Of a DNA stretch of 64,000 nt, positions 34,895 to 44,840 are shown piece after piece. Below the pieces are notes generated by a model. The model was not told the DNA's origin. It searched no databases and saw nothing but the letters and a program-made list of their open reading frames with translations. The translations under genes and the position numbers were made by a program. Position 1 is the first letter of the stretch, and every line of letters starts with the position of its first letter. The stretch is from Vibrio gallaecicus (GTDB taxonomy: Bacteria > Pseudomonadota > Gammaproteobacteria > Enterobacterales > Vibrionaceae): assembly GCF_024347495.1 (NCBI RefSeq), contig NZ_AP025490.1, positions 1,922,001 to 1,986,000 on the forward strand, read 5' to 3'.

Positions 34895-35827
34895 TTAAAA
34901 TGCGTAAGCAAGTTTAACGAATGACTCAACGTCACCTTTTTCCCAACCTTTATTAGCCGAAACATAACCTTCATCAGAGATGTGGTATGCGATATCAACT
35001 AAAGCTTTGAAGTTTTCAGTGATTGCGTAAGAACCACCAACGTTGATTGCTTCACGAATATCTTCAACTTTAACGTAACCCATAGCTAAGTATAGTTCTG
35101 CCATAGTGTAACCAGCAGAAGCGTTTACTAACTGAGTTTTAAGACCAGCAGAATCTTCTTCTTCAGCGAAAGTAGCACCTAGACCGATTTCACCAACAGT
35201 AACAGTACCGTTTACTAGGTATAGCTTATCAGTGCTGCCTTCTTTTTGATCGTTATCTTCGTAACCAGCATTGATAGAGAAAGTTTCAGTTGCGTAGCCA
35301 ACGTAACCGTTGAAACCACTTTGAGCGTCTAGAGACTCGTAGTTACGGTCACCGAAGTAAGAAATACCGTATTTGATGCCTTCTTTCTCGCCTTCAAATT
35401 TTACAACTTGACGTGCATCTGAAGCATCAGATGGAGACCATAAGAATTCAATTGTTTGGTCAGCTGCGCCATCTACTGCATCTAGAGCAGTGTCATTTGC
35501 ATAACCTACAGAAGCGATACCAAAACCTGTTTTGTAACCAACCCAAGTATCAGTGATTGTGAAAGTCGAATCAGTTGTTGCGTAGTCGTCTTCTACGTCG
35601 AACTCACCGCCAAATTTACCTACAATCTTACCGTTTTCGTAATCAGCGAAGATATCGAAACCAGTAACACCACCATTGTAAACTTCATCTTCAGTACGGC
35701 TTGAATCAGAATAGAAACCAGCTGCTAATTCACCAGATACAGTAAATTGCTCTCCTGTTAGTGCTTCTGCTGCAAATGTCGAACCCGTTACAAGTGATAA
35801 TGCGATAGCTACTGCTGTTTTTTTCAT
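34895..35827 (-). CDS. outer membrane porin
   Basis: Gram-negative porin of 310 aa. The signal peptide (MKKTAVAIALSLVTGSTFA) is cleaved before A-E-A. The mature protein consists of alternating amphipathic strands and acidic loops and ends with the aromatic C-terminus K-L-A-Y-A-F recognised by the BAM machinery. It is shorter than OmpC- or OmpU-type porins (330-360 aa) and lacks the clear P-E-F-G-G-x-T-Y loop-3 motif, so the exact class is uncertain. Many acidic residues suggest a cation preference, which is inferred. The gene is preceded by an unusually long non-coding region. Confidence 0.85.
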   Translation of the reverse strand: MKKTAVAIALSLVTGSTFAAEALTGEQFTVSGELAAGFYSDSSRTEDEVYNGGVTGFDIFADYENGKIVGKFGGEFDVEDDYATTDSTFTITDTWVGYKTGFGIASVGYANDTALDAVDGAADQTIEFLWSPSDASDARQVVKFEGEKEGIKYGISYFGDRNYESLDAQSGFNGYVGYATETFSINAGYEDNDQKEGSTDKLYLVNGTVTVGEIGLGATFAEEEDSAGLKTQLVNASAGYTMAELYLAMGYVKVEDIREAINVGGSYAITENFKALVDIAYHISDEGYVSANKGWEKGDVESFVKLAYAF

Positions 35828-36590
35828 TTTTATACCTATAAGTATTATTTATGCGAGGGAGTTAACACACCCTTTTCTGAGGCAGAATTTAGGTAAAAAA
35901 ATGAATCAATACAAATAAAAAACCTAAACCAAATGATTTAAAATTAAGCACAAACATCAAAAAACATAAAATTCGAACAATAAAAACACAATACCCTATA
36001 AATTCAGTGAGCCCGATCTCAAAGAAATGTCGATATAGCCTCAATAAAAAGTAAAAATATATTTATTTGAAATGTTACATTTTAGGTGTTTTGACAAAAA
36101 CGAACAAAAAGCACATTTAGTGGGTTGGCATTTGATTTACTCATTTTCACGCATCATGTTAAAGCGTTCATTCTTTATAAAGTAAGGGGTCTTATTACAC
36201 TTAACCTTCTTCCCATTCCTCTCTTTAACAAGACCTGATGTATGAACTGATCTTCACTATTCTCATTTAAGCCTTTCACTCTTTACAGGTTTCACTTGGT
36301 TAACTTGGAATAATATTGAGAAGGAAAATGTAAGGCTGAGGAATAGCCCAAAAGCAACTCACGATCAGACCATTCACAATCATTATCATCCAAACTGGTT
36401 ATAAGTCTGCCTGATACACTGGAGGCTTTCAGGCAGGTCTAATGCTATAAGTTGAGTTGAGTTGAGTACGTTGAGCCGCTAGCTTGGCTATGTATCAATA
36501 TCTCGGCTTGATAGATTCAGAGAAACCAAGCGACTACGCTTTCGCTTAATTACTTTGGTACTTCAATCTCCATTCTTTCCTGAGCTTACA
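35828..36590. other. long non-coding region upstream of the porin gene
   Basis: About 760 bases between the torA terminator and the porin start, with no convincing ORF. Seen in it: a perfect 8-bp hairpin CTGCCTGA-N14-TCAGGCAG (36407-36436), a run of TTGAG direct repeats near 36446-36475, and a partial Fur-like stretch around 36373-36391 (GGATGATAATGATTGTG on the minus strand). The porin ribosome binding site is weak (TAGG). It could hold a small RNA, but no intrinsic terminator supports one. Confidence 0.45.
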
Positions 36591-36593
36591 AAA

Positions 36594-36622
36594 AAGCCCA
36601 AGAGCATATTACTCTCGGGCTT
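36594..36622 (-). terminator. terminator of torECA
   Basis: Stem AAGCCC-(mismatch)-GAG/AGAG with CTCT-(mismatch)-GGGCTT, 7-base loop, followed on the minus strand by TTTTTTG. Confidence 0.9.
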
Positions 36623-36662
36623 AAATTGAAGACTATCGTTACAGCACTAGTTCATATGTAAA

Positions 36663-39125
36663 CTACGCTACTTCAATAGGGCCACCAAATGAAGTTACTG
36701 GAGGCAGTTTGCCCTGGAACTTCTCGAAATCAACCAAACATGTGTTTGCTGATGTCGCTTGAGCCAGTTCAGATGAGCCAATATCTTGAGTTAGTGTGTT
36801 TGGATCGCCGTACGTATCTAGCGCACCCACTTTCTCGTTCATTGGACCGTACCAAGCACCTTCTTCGATACGTACAACACCAGGAGCGTAGCTATCCATA
36901 AGAACAGCACCTGCTAGTAGTTGACCACGGTCGTTGAACACTCGTACTACATCGCCATCTTTAATGCCTTTCTTCTTAGCATCCGTTGGGTTGATGTAGA
37001 TTGGCTCACGCCCTTGTACCGCGTAAGTCGCACGCCACTCTTCAGATTCACACATCTGAGAGTGAAGACGCTTATCCGGGTGACAAGATTGTAGCCAGTA
37101 CGGGTGTTTGTCAGAGCCTGGACCACCGTGTGAGCGTTCAGATTTCTCGAACCACATTGGGTGTTCTTGACAGTGCTCGTAACCCATATTACCAACAGTA
37201 CGGCTGGTGATTTCGATGAAACCAGAAGGTGTACCTAGTGCGTTGATCTCTGGATCTTCACGGAATGAAGCGTGACGAGTCCATGGCTTACCTTTACCAA
37301 AGTCTAGGAAACCTTTTTCCCAGAATTCAGCAAACTCTGGCATTTCGATAGTGCCTTCATTTGCTGCGCGGCAGTTATCGTACAGAGATTTAACCCACTG
37401 CATTTCATCCATACCACGCGTGTAATCGTCGTAACGACCCCAACGTTTAGTTAGGCTAGACATGATTTCGAAGTCAGTCTTAGATTGGAACAGAGGATCC
37501 ACCAGTTTGTGCATCGCAATCAAACCACGACCAGAGTACGCGCCGTAACCATCGATATCGTTACGCTCCCACTGTGTACATGCTGGAAGCACGATGTCAG
37601 AGTGACGACAAGTTGCAGTCCAAGCGAAATCAACAGCGACTACAGTTTGTAGGCTCTTGAATGCTTTACGCATCTTGTTACGGTCTTGGTGGTGATGCCA
37701 CGGGTTATTACCACTGAATACCATCATCTTGATGTCAGGCAGTGTTACCGTTCCACCATTTGCTTTGATCTTCTTACCAGGTTCTAGCAAGCTATCAACC
37801 CAACGTGCAACTGGGATTACGCGGCTGTAACCGTTGTAATCTGTGTTCGTGTGCTTAGGTGATTGACCTTGATCGATGTTCAACGGGAACGAACCCGGAG
37901 CAGCGAAACCAGTTGAAGACACACCGATACCTGAATAGTGGTGACCGTAAGAAATACCACCACCTGGTAGACCTATTTGACCAATCATTGCTGCGATAAC
38001 CGCACACATCCAGTAAGGCTGTTCACCGTGCTCTTGACGCTGAATACTCCAACCAACAAGAATCTGTGTACGACCGTTAACTAGCATCTTAGCAAAGTCA
38101 CGGATTGAGTCCGCGCTTGCGCCACAGATAGCAGAAGCCCACTCAGGTGTCTTCTCAACTTTATCTTTCGTTTCACCTTGAACGTATTTGATGAAATCTT
38201 CAAAGCCTAGACAGTACGTTTCAATGAATTTCTTGTCGTATAGGTCTTCGTTGTAAAGAACGTGAGCAACACCAAGCATAAACGCCACATCAGTTTGTGG
38301 GTTAATGTACATTTGCTCGTTTTCTAGGTAACGACCTGTTTTGTTTTTAACAGGGTCAACAGAAACAACGTTGATCTCTTTCTTAGCAACTTTATCTTTC
38401 AGCTGTTCTAGGTATGCAAACGACTCGTGAGTCTCACATGTCCAACCTACTTGAAGGTTTTTAACAGGATCGTTACCCCAAAGGACAATGTTGTCACTGT
38501 TTTCTAGGATAAGTTCCCAAGATGTACCTTGTGCATAAACTTCAGTAGAACCTAGTACATAAGGCATGATCGTTTGACCAGCACCTGTTGAGTAGTCACC
38601 GATTTTCTTCACAGAATAACCGTGAAGTGCCATTGCACGTTGCATGTGGTTAGTACAGCTGTGGAACTGACCTGTCTGTCTCCAACCAGTTTGACCAGTG
38701 TGAAGCGCCCATGGACCGTAATCTTTCTGTACGCGCTCTAGCTCGCGGTAAACAAGGTCTAGTGCCTCATCCCAAGTCACACGAATGAAACGGTTATTAC
38801 CGCGTGTGTCTGCGCTGTATTTGTGCTTCTTCAACCAATCTAGGCGAACCATTGGGTAACGCACACGTGATGGGCTGTAAATAATACCTTTGATACCTTT
38901 CAGCATTTCAGTTGGGTGCTGATCGATTTCTAGAGGTTTAATTTCTTGTACTTTACCCGCATAAACACGAGCACGGAAAGCACCCCAGTGAGAACCTGAT
39001 ACCTTCCAAGTTCCCTCTGTTTCTGCTGCTGAAGCCGATGCCGACGCCAATAAGCTTGGACCGATAACCGATGCCGCACTAGTAGTAGCGACACCTTTCA
39101 GAAAACTTCTTCTTGTAATTGCCAT
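36663..39125 (-). CDS. torA: trimethylamine-N-oxide reductase TorA
   Basis: Periplasmic molybdoenzyme that reduces TMAO to trimethylamine at the end of an anaerobic electron chain. It is 820 aa with a twin-arginine signal (R-R-S-F-L-K-G, residues 5-11) cut after about residue 33. DMSO-reductase-family features: no N-terminal Fe-S cysteines, the molybdenum-ligand serine in G-D-Y-S-T-G-A-G-Q, and molybdopterin-binding stretches such as [10 protein letters not shown] and [11 protein letters not shown]. It lies 24 bases after torC. The chaperone gene torD, next to torA in E. coli and Shewanella, is not in the window. Confidence 0.96.
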   Translation of the reverse strand: MAITRRSFLKGVATTSAASVIGPSLLASASASAAETEGTWKVSGSHWGAFRARVYAGKVQEIKPLEIDQHPTEMLKGIKGIIYSPSRVRYPMVRLDWLKKHKYSADTRGNNRFIRVTWDEALDLVYRELERVQKDYGPWALHTGQTGWRQTGQFHSCTNHMQRAMALHGYSVKKIGDYSTGAGQTIMPYVLGSTEVYAQGTSWELILENSDNIVLWGNDPVKNLQVGWTCETHESFAYLEQLKDKVAKKEINVVSVDPVKNKTGRYLENEQMYINPQTDVAFMLGVAHVLYNEDLYDKKFIETYCLGFEDFIKYVQGETKDKVEKTPEWASAICGASADSIRDFAKMLVNGRTQILVGWSIQRQEHGEQPYWMCAVIAAMIGQIGLPGGGISYGHHYSGIGVSSTGFAAPGSFPLNIDQGQSPKHTNTDYNGYSRVIPVARWVDSLLEPGKKIKANGGTVTLPDIKMMVFSGNNPWHHHQDRNKMRKAFKSLQTVVAVDFAWTATCRHSDIVLPACTQWERNDIDGYGAYSGRGLIAMHKLVDPLFQSKTDFEIMSSLTKRWGRYDDYTRGMDEMQWVKSLYDNCRAANEGTIEMPEFAEFWEKGFLDFGKGKPWTRHASFREDPEINALGTPSGFIEITSRTVGNMGYEHCQEHPMWFEKSERSHGGPGSDKHPYWLQSCHPDKRLHSQMCESEEWRATYAVQGREPIYINPTDAKKKGIKDGDVVRVFNDRGQLLAGAVLMDSYAPGVVRIEEGAWYGPMNEKVGALDTYGDPNTLTQDIGSSELAQATSANTCLVDFEKFQGKLPPVTSFGGPIEVA

Positions 39126-39149
39126 TGTATTACTCCAATTGACGTCTTA

Positions 39150-40331
39150 TTAGTGATGGCCTTCAGAAAAATCTGATGAGTGCTTCTGTAGATACTTAAG
39201 AACAAGTGCTTCTGTATCAGTATCGAAGTTAACGAATGCAATCATACCATCTAGCATGCCTACCCAACCGTTAGCGCTGAAGTGACCTTCATCTGGTTGT
39301 GAGTGACAAGTAGAACAGTTTGACTGGTAAGCCTGACCTGCTGCGTTCCAAATTGGGTCGAAGTTATCAACCATTGACTCTTTCTTCATCCAAAGTGCAA
39401 GGTCAACTTTTTCCCATGGAAGACCAGTTAGCTCATCTTCTTTCTTCTCACCAACAGTGATAACGTCACTTTGAGAAACATCTTTAGTCAAAATTGCTGT
39501 AGAGATGTTCATACCGAAGTCTTCTTGGATTACACGTCCGAAGCCTTTCGCTTTACGCCAGCCATCGATTTGAATCTTGATCATGTCGCCTTTTTCTTCA
39601 ATCACGGCAACTTGACTTGCTGGGCTAAGTAGACCAGCTTCAACTTCTGCTGTTTCATCCGTGTACATTGGAAGGTGACGAATTGAAATAACGCTGTTAC
39701 CTGAAGCGTAAGACGTGCTGCTAGCAACATTTTCTAGTTCACCAACAATACCGCTTGCTGATGCCATATCTAGAGGCAAGTTATGGGCGATACCTTTATG
39801 GCAGTCAACACAGCTTTGGTCACGCTCTGCCGCATTCTTCATTTGAATACGAGCTGTCGGGCGCATATTTTCAAAGTCCATAGACTCATAGTTATGACAG
39901 TTCTTACACTCTAAAGATTTGTTTGCTGAGAAACGATCCCATTCATGTTTTGCTAACTCAATACGACGAGCTTCGAATTTCTCTGGTGTATCTAAGTCAC
40001 CAAAAACTTGAGCGAATACTTCTTTAGATGCTTGCATCTTACGTGCAATTTTTGCTGTCCATTCATGTGGAACGTGACAGTCAGGACAAGTAGCACGAAC
40101 ACCAGATGTATTTTTCCAGTGAACCGTTTCTTGCAGTTCTACATATACATTGTCACGCATCGTGTGACAGCTGATACAGAATTCTTCTGTGTTAGTCGCT
40201 TCTAAAGCCGTATTGAAACCGCCCCAAAAGATAACACCGGCGATAAAGCCACCCATAGTTAGTACACCAAGACTAATGTGTACCGCTGGGCGAGTCATTG
40301 TGCGCCATAATTTAACTAAAAATGATTTCAT
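39150..40331 (-). CDS. torC: pentahaem cytochrome c TorC
   Basis: Membrane-anchored quinol-oxidising cytochrome of the NapC/NirT family, 393 aa. One N-terminal membrane segment at about residues 15-38 keeps it on the periplasmic face. Five CxxCH haem sites are visible: C-I-S-C-H, C-P-D-C-H, C-K-N-C-H, C-V-D-C-H in the N-terminal tetrahaem domain, and C-S-T-C-H in the extra C-terminal domain that is specific to TorC. It takes electrons from menaquinol and hands them to TorA. Between torE and torA, with gaps of 49 and 24 bases. Confidence 0.96.
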   Translation of the reverse strand: MKSFLVKLWRTMTRPAVHISLGVLTMGGFIAGVIFWGGFNTALEATNTEEFCISCHTMRDNVYVELQETVHWKNTSGVRATCPDCHVPHEWTAKIARKMQASKEVFAQVFGDLDTPEKFEARRIELAKHEWDRFSANKSLECKNCHNYESMDFENMRPTARIQMKNAAERDQSCVDCHKGIAHNLPLDMASASGIVGELENVASSTSYASGNSVISIRHLPMYTDETAEVEAGLLSPASQVAVIEEKGDMIKIQIDGWRKAKGFGRVIQEDFGMNISTAILTKDVSQSDVITVGEKKEDELTGLPWEKVDLALWMKKESMVDNFDPIWNAAGQAYQSNCSTCHSQPDEGHFSANGWVGMLDGMIAFVNFDTDTEALVLKYLQKHSSDFSEGHH

Positions 40332-40380
40332 GTTTAGCTCTCTTAAAAATCAATCAAAAAAGTGGAAGGAAGCTTTGACG

Positions 40381-40563
40381 TTACATGCCGCCATGAGCGC
40401 CAGGAGGACCTAAGAAGAAGACTTGTAGAGCCCAAACGATGAACCCATAGCCACCAACGAATGCCACACTAAGGATTGGAAAGAGAACAACAGCAATGAA
40501 GAGGAATGACTTCCACTCCAGCGATTGTTTTTCGCCATTTTCAATTTTATTAACATCACTCAT
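40381..40563 (-). CDS. torE: TorE/NapE-family small membrane protein
   Basis: 60-aa protein with one membrane segment (about residues 23-50) ending in a short G-P-P-G-A-H-G-G-M tail. It matches the NapE/TorE family that is often the first gene of tor or nap operons in Shewanella and Vibrio. Its function is not settled. First gene of torECA; the 438-base upstream region must hold the promoter and the response-regulator sites. Confidence 0.88.
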   Translation of the reverse strand: MSDVNKIENGEKQSLEWKSFLFIAVVLFPILSVAFVGGYGFIVWALQVFFLGPPGAHGGM

Positions 40564-41001
40564 ACATTTTGCCTATTTTGTATTTAGTAATTCCGAATAG
40601 CCCAGTGTAATGAGCCAAAGTTTTTTAGTTTCTAACTACAAATATTAGACCATACACAAAGTAGGGTTCAATCAATTCAACAGCTAGAAACCTTGTTATT
40701 CAACACTTTTTTGAGCTCATCCATAGATGTTTGCAGTTAATAATATATATTAAAAAGTATTAACAAATATGACAAATTAATAATGATGCGACAATGTTAA
40801 AAAAATACATTTTCACTACATAATATCAACTGAATACTACTTTTTACCTAATAAGTAGTAGCTAAAAAGCTCACAACTTACCACTTGGTTGTTAATGCAA
40901 TGTTATGAGGAGTGTTTTTTATTTAAGAAGCGTAGATTAAAATCTACCTGTAATGGTTGTGCAATTCCGCTACTATTCTAGCTCCACAATAAGGAGTTCT
41001 C
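40564..41001. promoter_or_regulatory. divergent control region between torE and the FetB-like gene
   Basis: 438 AT-rich bases with no ORF. Two clear dyads are present: TACTACTT-N10-AAGTAGTA (40835-40860) and GTAGATT-N2-AATCTAC (40932-40947). Neither matches a consensus I know for TorR, FNR or NarL, and I found no FNR box (TTGAT-N4-ATCAA) here. Confidence 0.5.
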
Positions 41002-41796
41002 ATGCAAGACGTTGTTGATATATCTTGGTGGCAATTACTATTTTTTAGCTCAATTCTCATATTGCCTATCGGGATAAACTATCGATTCCAACTGAGACTT
41101 GGCACTGAAGCGACAATCAGTATTTTCAGGATGTTCTTCCAGTTATGTCTAGTAGGTCTTTATCTCGAATATTTATTCGCTCTTAATAACCTTTGGATTA
41201 ACCTACTATGGCTGATGGTTATGGTCCTTATCGGAGCGAGCTCTATTCTTAGTAAAGCAAAATTACCAAAACGCTTATTAATCCTCCCAATCGCGTTTAG
41301 CCTTGCCATTACCGCTATCCCTATCGTTCTGATTATTTGTTTCTATATCATCAAGCCAACTCCTTTGTTTGGCGCTCAGTATCTAATACCAATATCAGGG
41401 ATGCTTTTAGGTAACTGCTTAAGTTGTAATATTGTGGCGTTACAGAACCTCTTTAGCTCATATGAACATCGACAATCAGAATATGAAGCCGCTATATCCT
41501 TAGGAGCGTCTCCGCAGTACGCTTCTGTGCCTTTCGTGAAAGAGTCAATGCAAAAGGCTGTGTCTCCAATAATGGCTTCTATGGCAACAACAGGGCTTGT
41601 GACATTACCAGGCATGATGACAGGTCAGATATTAGGAGGAACTTCACCCATGATTGCGATTAAGTACCAGCTAATGATTATGGTTGCGATTTTTACAATG
41701 ATGAGTGTTTCGCTTTCTTTAGCACTGCACCTTTCTTTAAAAGCCGTATTGAGCAAAGAAGGACGCGTTAAAGTCAGAGTTATCAAAGCTAAGTAA
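41002..41796 (+). CDS. FetB-like ABC transporter permease (UPF0014)
   Basis: Inner-membrane protein of 264 aa with about seven hydrophobic segments, belonging to the FetB/YbbM (UPF0014) family. Signature stretches: P-I-S-G-M-L-L-G-N-C, then E-A-A-I-S-L-G-A-S-P-Q-Y-A, and T-T-G-L-V-T-L-P-G-M-M-T-G-Q-I-L-G-G. In E. coli FetA (ATPase) and FetB export iron and protect against oxidative stress. Here no ATPase gene is adjacent: the upstream gene is torE on the other strand and focA follows convergently. A clear AAGGAG ribosome binding site precedes the ATG. The partner ATPase must be encoded elsewhere. Confidence 0.87.
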   Translation: MQDVVDISWWQLLFFSSILILPIGINYRFQLRLGTEATISIFRMFFQLCLVGLYLEYLFALNNLWINLLWLMVMVLIGASSILSKAKLPKRLLILPIAFSLAITAIPIVLIICFYIIKPTPLFGAQYLIPISGMLLGNCLSCNIVALQNLFSSYEHRQSEYEAAISLGASPQYASVPFVKESMQKAVSPIMASMATTGLVTLPGMMTGQILGGTSPMIAIKYQLMIMVAIFTMMSVSLSLALHLSLKAVLSKEGRVKVRVIKAK

Positions 41797-41986
41797 TTTA
41801 GAACTTACCAAAGTTTAAATAAAAAGATAGGCATTGGTGAACGACTGGTATGACGGCTATAAACTTGATTACACACCGATTTTAAGACAGGTTATCCACA
41901 GAAACTGTGGATAACAAAAAGCTATCTATTATTCCTATGTATCGATATTTTAACTAGTGGACTTTTTATTCGAGTACATACAAAAT

Positions 41987-42008
41987 CGGCTTACCATCTG
42001 GTAAGCCG
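41987..42008 (-). terminator. terminator of focA
   Basis: 10-base arms CGGCTTACCA / TGGTAAGCCG around a 2-base centre, then ATTTTG on the minus strand. Confidence 0.85.
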
Positions 42009-42031
42009 AATCTAATGCAAAGCGTTTAAAG

Positions 42032-42895
42032 TTAATCTCTTAAATAGATTAGCCAGTACCACATACCAACAAATATCCCGCCACCGATAATATTACCGAG
42101 CGTTACTGGCAGTAAGTTGTTGGTAATAAAATCCAGCATGTTTAAATCCAAATAGTCTGCAGGGTTCGCTCCTGTCATCGCCCAAAATTCAGCTGGAGCA
42201 AATGTCTTGATACCAATCGCAAGAGGCACTTGATACATGTTTGCAATACAATGCTCAAAACCTGCTGATACAAACATAGCAACGGGCAGAATCATTACAG
42301 CAATTTTATCTGTTAATGTGCGTCCGCTAAACGTCATCCAAACAGCAATACAAACTAGGACATTACACATAATTCCCAACGCAACCGCTTGGAAGAAACC
42401 GTGATGCATCTTGTGTTGCGAAATAGCCATCGCATTCAGACCAACTTGACCATTATCGAACATGTATTGTTTGGTAAAAAGCATACACACGACCAACAAT
42501 AGCGCACCAATCAAGTTCCCTACGTAAACAGTCGCCCAGTTTTTTACCAGTACACGCCAACTAATCTTTCCACTGGCTCTCGCGACTAATGTAAGGACTG
42601 AACTTGTAAATAATTCGCCTCCTGTCACCACAACAAGAATAAGCCCAAGAGAAAATGCTAACCCTCCCAGCAATCTAGTGATGCCCCAAGGTAAATCACC
42701 GGCACCTGTCGTTACAATAGTGTAAAAGACAAATGCAATACCAATATGGATGCCGGCTGATATAGCCAATAAGAACGATTTGACCGGGTCTTTGGTGGCT
42801 TTACCCACACCAATTTCAGCAGCTCGCTCAGCCATTTGTGGTGGTAATAAAGAATCAAATTGATTTAAGTTCATAGCGTTTACATTTTGATACAT
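42032..42895 (-). CDS. focA: formate channel FocA
   Basis: Inner-membrane formate/nitrite-family channel of 287 aa, a pentamer with six membrane segments per subunit. The sequence tracks E. coli FocA along its length, including K-A-T-K-D-P-V-K-S-F, G-L-I-L-V-V-V-T-G-G-E-L-F-T-S, L-V-K-N-W-A-T-V-Y-V-G-N-L-I-G-A and the pore histidine in S-A-G-F-E-H-C-I-A-N-M. It moves formate made in fermentation. Unlike in E. coli, pflB does not follow: the gene stands alone with its own terminator. An FNR-type site lies 240 bases upstream, fitting anaerobic expression. An in-frame Met at residue 8 is an alternative start. Confidence 0.94.
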   Translation of the reverse strand: MYQNVNAMNLNQFDSLLPPQMAERAAEIGVGKATKDPVKSFLLAISAGIHIGIAFVFYTIVTTGAGDLPWGITRLLGGLAFSLGLILVVVTGGELFTSSVLTLVARASGKISWRVLVKNWATVYVGNLIGALLLVVCMLFTKQYMFDNGQVGLNAMAISQHKMHHGFFQAVALGIMCNVLVCIAVWMTFSGRTLTDKIAVMILPVAMFVSAGFEHCIANMYQVPLAIGIKTFAPAEFWAMTGANPADYLDLNMLDFITNNLLPVTLGNIIGGGIFVGMWYWLIYLRD

Positions 42896-43158
42896 GTTTA
42901 GGGCTGGCGATAATCCCCCCTTTTATTTTTTTATTCAAGCGCTATTTTCTAGAGGAAAGCAATGTAAGCCTCACTAACAAAAACAAATCGACTCCCCTGA
43001 ATTATCAATACATCTTTAGTAGTATTCCCAAAAGAACACAAAAGTAAAAATAATACTTTAAAATCATATGTTTAACGGAAAATCACAACTTAGCATTGTC
43101 TGAATTTTTCCTTAAACAAAAATAATTTTGTAAATTTGATATAGATCAACAGAAACAA
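42896..43158. other. focA upstream region
   Basis: About 260 bases between focA and the terminator of the coiled-coil lipoprotein gene. Apart from the FNR site at its far end I see no ORF or other operator. The implied leader of focA is long, about 200 bases. Confidence 0.5.
43136..43149. promoter_or_regulatory. FNR-type binding site upstream of focA
   Basis: Perfect TTGAT-N4-ATCAA (spacer ATAG). If it activates from -41.5, transcription of focA would start near 43101. focA is FNR-controlled in E. coli. Confidence 0.7.
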
Positions 43159-43182
43159 AAAAAGCGCCATCAGGCGCTTTTT
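43159..43182 (-). terminator. terminator of the coiled-coil lipoprotein gene
   Basis: 10-bp stem AAAAAGCGCC / GGCGCTTTTT with a 4-base loop, T-run on the minus strand. Confidence 0.92.
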
Positions 43183-43205
43183 CATATCACAAAACAGTAA
43201 AATAA

Positions 43206-44579
43206 TTATGCGTTATCAGCTACAACCCCAGCCTCGCTGGTCTGAGGAGTTACTTCAGGAGCGGCCTCAGGTGCAGGAGCATCTACAGAAGATGACTCGT
43301 TAGCTACCGGTTCAGCTTCACTTTCAGCAACAGGTTCAGCTTTATTTTCTGTAGCCGGTTCAGCATCTTTAGCTAAAGCCTTCTCGCCTTTACCTTTTAG
43401 ATTTGAAACTAACTCCTCTAAACTTTTAATATGAGCATCACCTCTTGTAATTTGTTCAGTTAGTAGTTGGCTTCGTTTATCGCTATCAATTAATTGCTGA
43501 GCCTGTTTCTTGTTTTCACTCTCTAACAGCGTTAACTTCTCAGACAATTTATCTACCTCTGAAGACAGTTCAACAGTTTGGTTTGAAGTCTTCAACTCGG
43601 AAATGCTCTCGATGATCTTTTGTGATTGGACGCGAATAGCCAAGTCACGGTAGTCTTTATTATTAACGACTGTTGAAATAGACAACAGTTTGTTTTCCAT
43701 GCGTAACACTGCTTGTTCAAACTTATCGTCTTCAATGCTGGCTAAAAGTTTCACTTCTTGAGCCACATTTCGAACATGGTTCAGTTCGAATTCCGCAGAC
43801 TGGACTGCAAGAGTGATAATTGACTTATCTCTAGGGCTTGCTTCAATTTTGCTTTCTGCTAATTCAATTTGAGATGACGCTTTAGAAAAAGTCAGCGGTG
43901 CAACTTCGTGGAAGTCTTCATTTTTCAAAGTTTTTAGCTGCTTTTTTAAAGGCGTAATGTACTTTTCTCTCACAACTTTTACTTCAAGCTCTCTAGCATC
44001 ATTCAAGAAATCAACTTGGGCTTCCTGTGCGTTCTCTAATTCATCCACTAATACATAGTTAAATAAGTCACGGTATTGAGAGTATATATTTTTGTAGTTT
44101 GATGAGAATAACTTATCAGCCTCTAAAAACTGAAGGTACTCTATTTGAGCAATAGAATCTGCTAATACGCGATCAGACTTCTCTTTTAGCTCTAACATTG
44201 ATTTGTAATTATTTTCTAGTACTGCAATACGCTCATCAAAAGCTTCGGCATAAGTCTGGCTTGAGAAAATAGAATAATCTTTTAAGAGAAGTTCAGGCTT
44301 CTTTTCAATATCAAGATAAATTTCTTGAGCTTCAGACCAAGCATCTTGTAAGTCACTATAGTTCTCTGGTGCATAAATCTCTAAAGAAGTAACCCCTACA
44401 AGCGTCTTTTCCCACTCTTCATAAATTGGTTTAATTGATTGGAAAGTACGAGTTTCAGTCTGTGTCTGAACATCCATATTCGTTGGTTTTTGAGCTGAAT
44501 CACTGGTTGTCGACGTGCTCTGACAACCAACAACACTGAGTAATACGCTTATTGCCAATGCAACTTTACTGACTTTCAC
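43206..44579 (-). CDS. coiled-coil lipoprotein of unknown function
   Basis: Predicted outer- or inner-membrane lipoprotein of 457 aa. The signal peptide ends in S-V-V-G-C (Cys19). After a Ser/Thr-rich linker the protein is almost entirely helical, with strong heptad coiled-coil character near residues 120-240 and 335-395. It ends in a low-complexity tail of about 65 residues rich in A, E and P, with an imperfect E-P-V-A-E repeat. Residue +2 after Cys is Gln, which would favour outer-membrane sorting. A structural or envelope-spanning role is possible. I do not recognise the family beyond similar Vibrio lipoproteins. Monocistronic. Confidence 0.7.
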   Translation of the reverse strand: MKVSKVALAISVLLSVVGCQSTSTTSDSAQKPTNMDVQTQTETRTFQSIKPIYEEWEKTLVGVTSLEIYAPENYSDLQDAWSEAQEIYLDIEKKPELLLKDYSIFSSQTYAEAFDERIAVLENNYKSMLELKEKSDRVLADSIAQIEYLQFLEADKLFSSNYKNIYSQYRDLFNYVLVDELENAQEAQVDFLNDARELEVKVVREKYITPLKKQLKTLKNEDFHEVAPLTFSKASSQIELAESKIEASPRDKSIITLAVQSAEFELNHVRNVAQEVKLLASIEDDKFEQAVLRMENKLLSISTVVNNKDYRDLAIRVQSQKIIESISELKTSNQTVELSSEVDKLSEKLTLLESENKKQAQQLIDSDKRSQLLTEQITRGDAHIKSLEELVSNLKGKGEKALAKDAEPATENKAEPVAESEAEPVANESSSVDAPAPEAAPEVTPQTSEAGVVADNA

Positions 44580-44840
44580 AAAAAATCCTTAATTCAAAGC
44601 ACCTGAATATGATGCTGCTTATTTATAATGTAACCAATATATTACAGCCTTCATTAAATAGACATATCTACACCAATCAAACGTATATATTTCATACAAA
44701 ACAACATACATTTATTTTTGCACTGATGATTAATTCTTCAATTTGGTATCACTTATCAATTTTATTTATTGTTAGTTGATTGAAGTAGCGTTGAGCACTA
44801 AGGTGAGGGTAGATAAAACATTAAAATTGATAGGTTGAAT

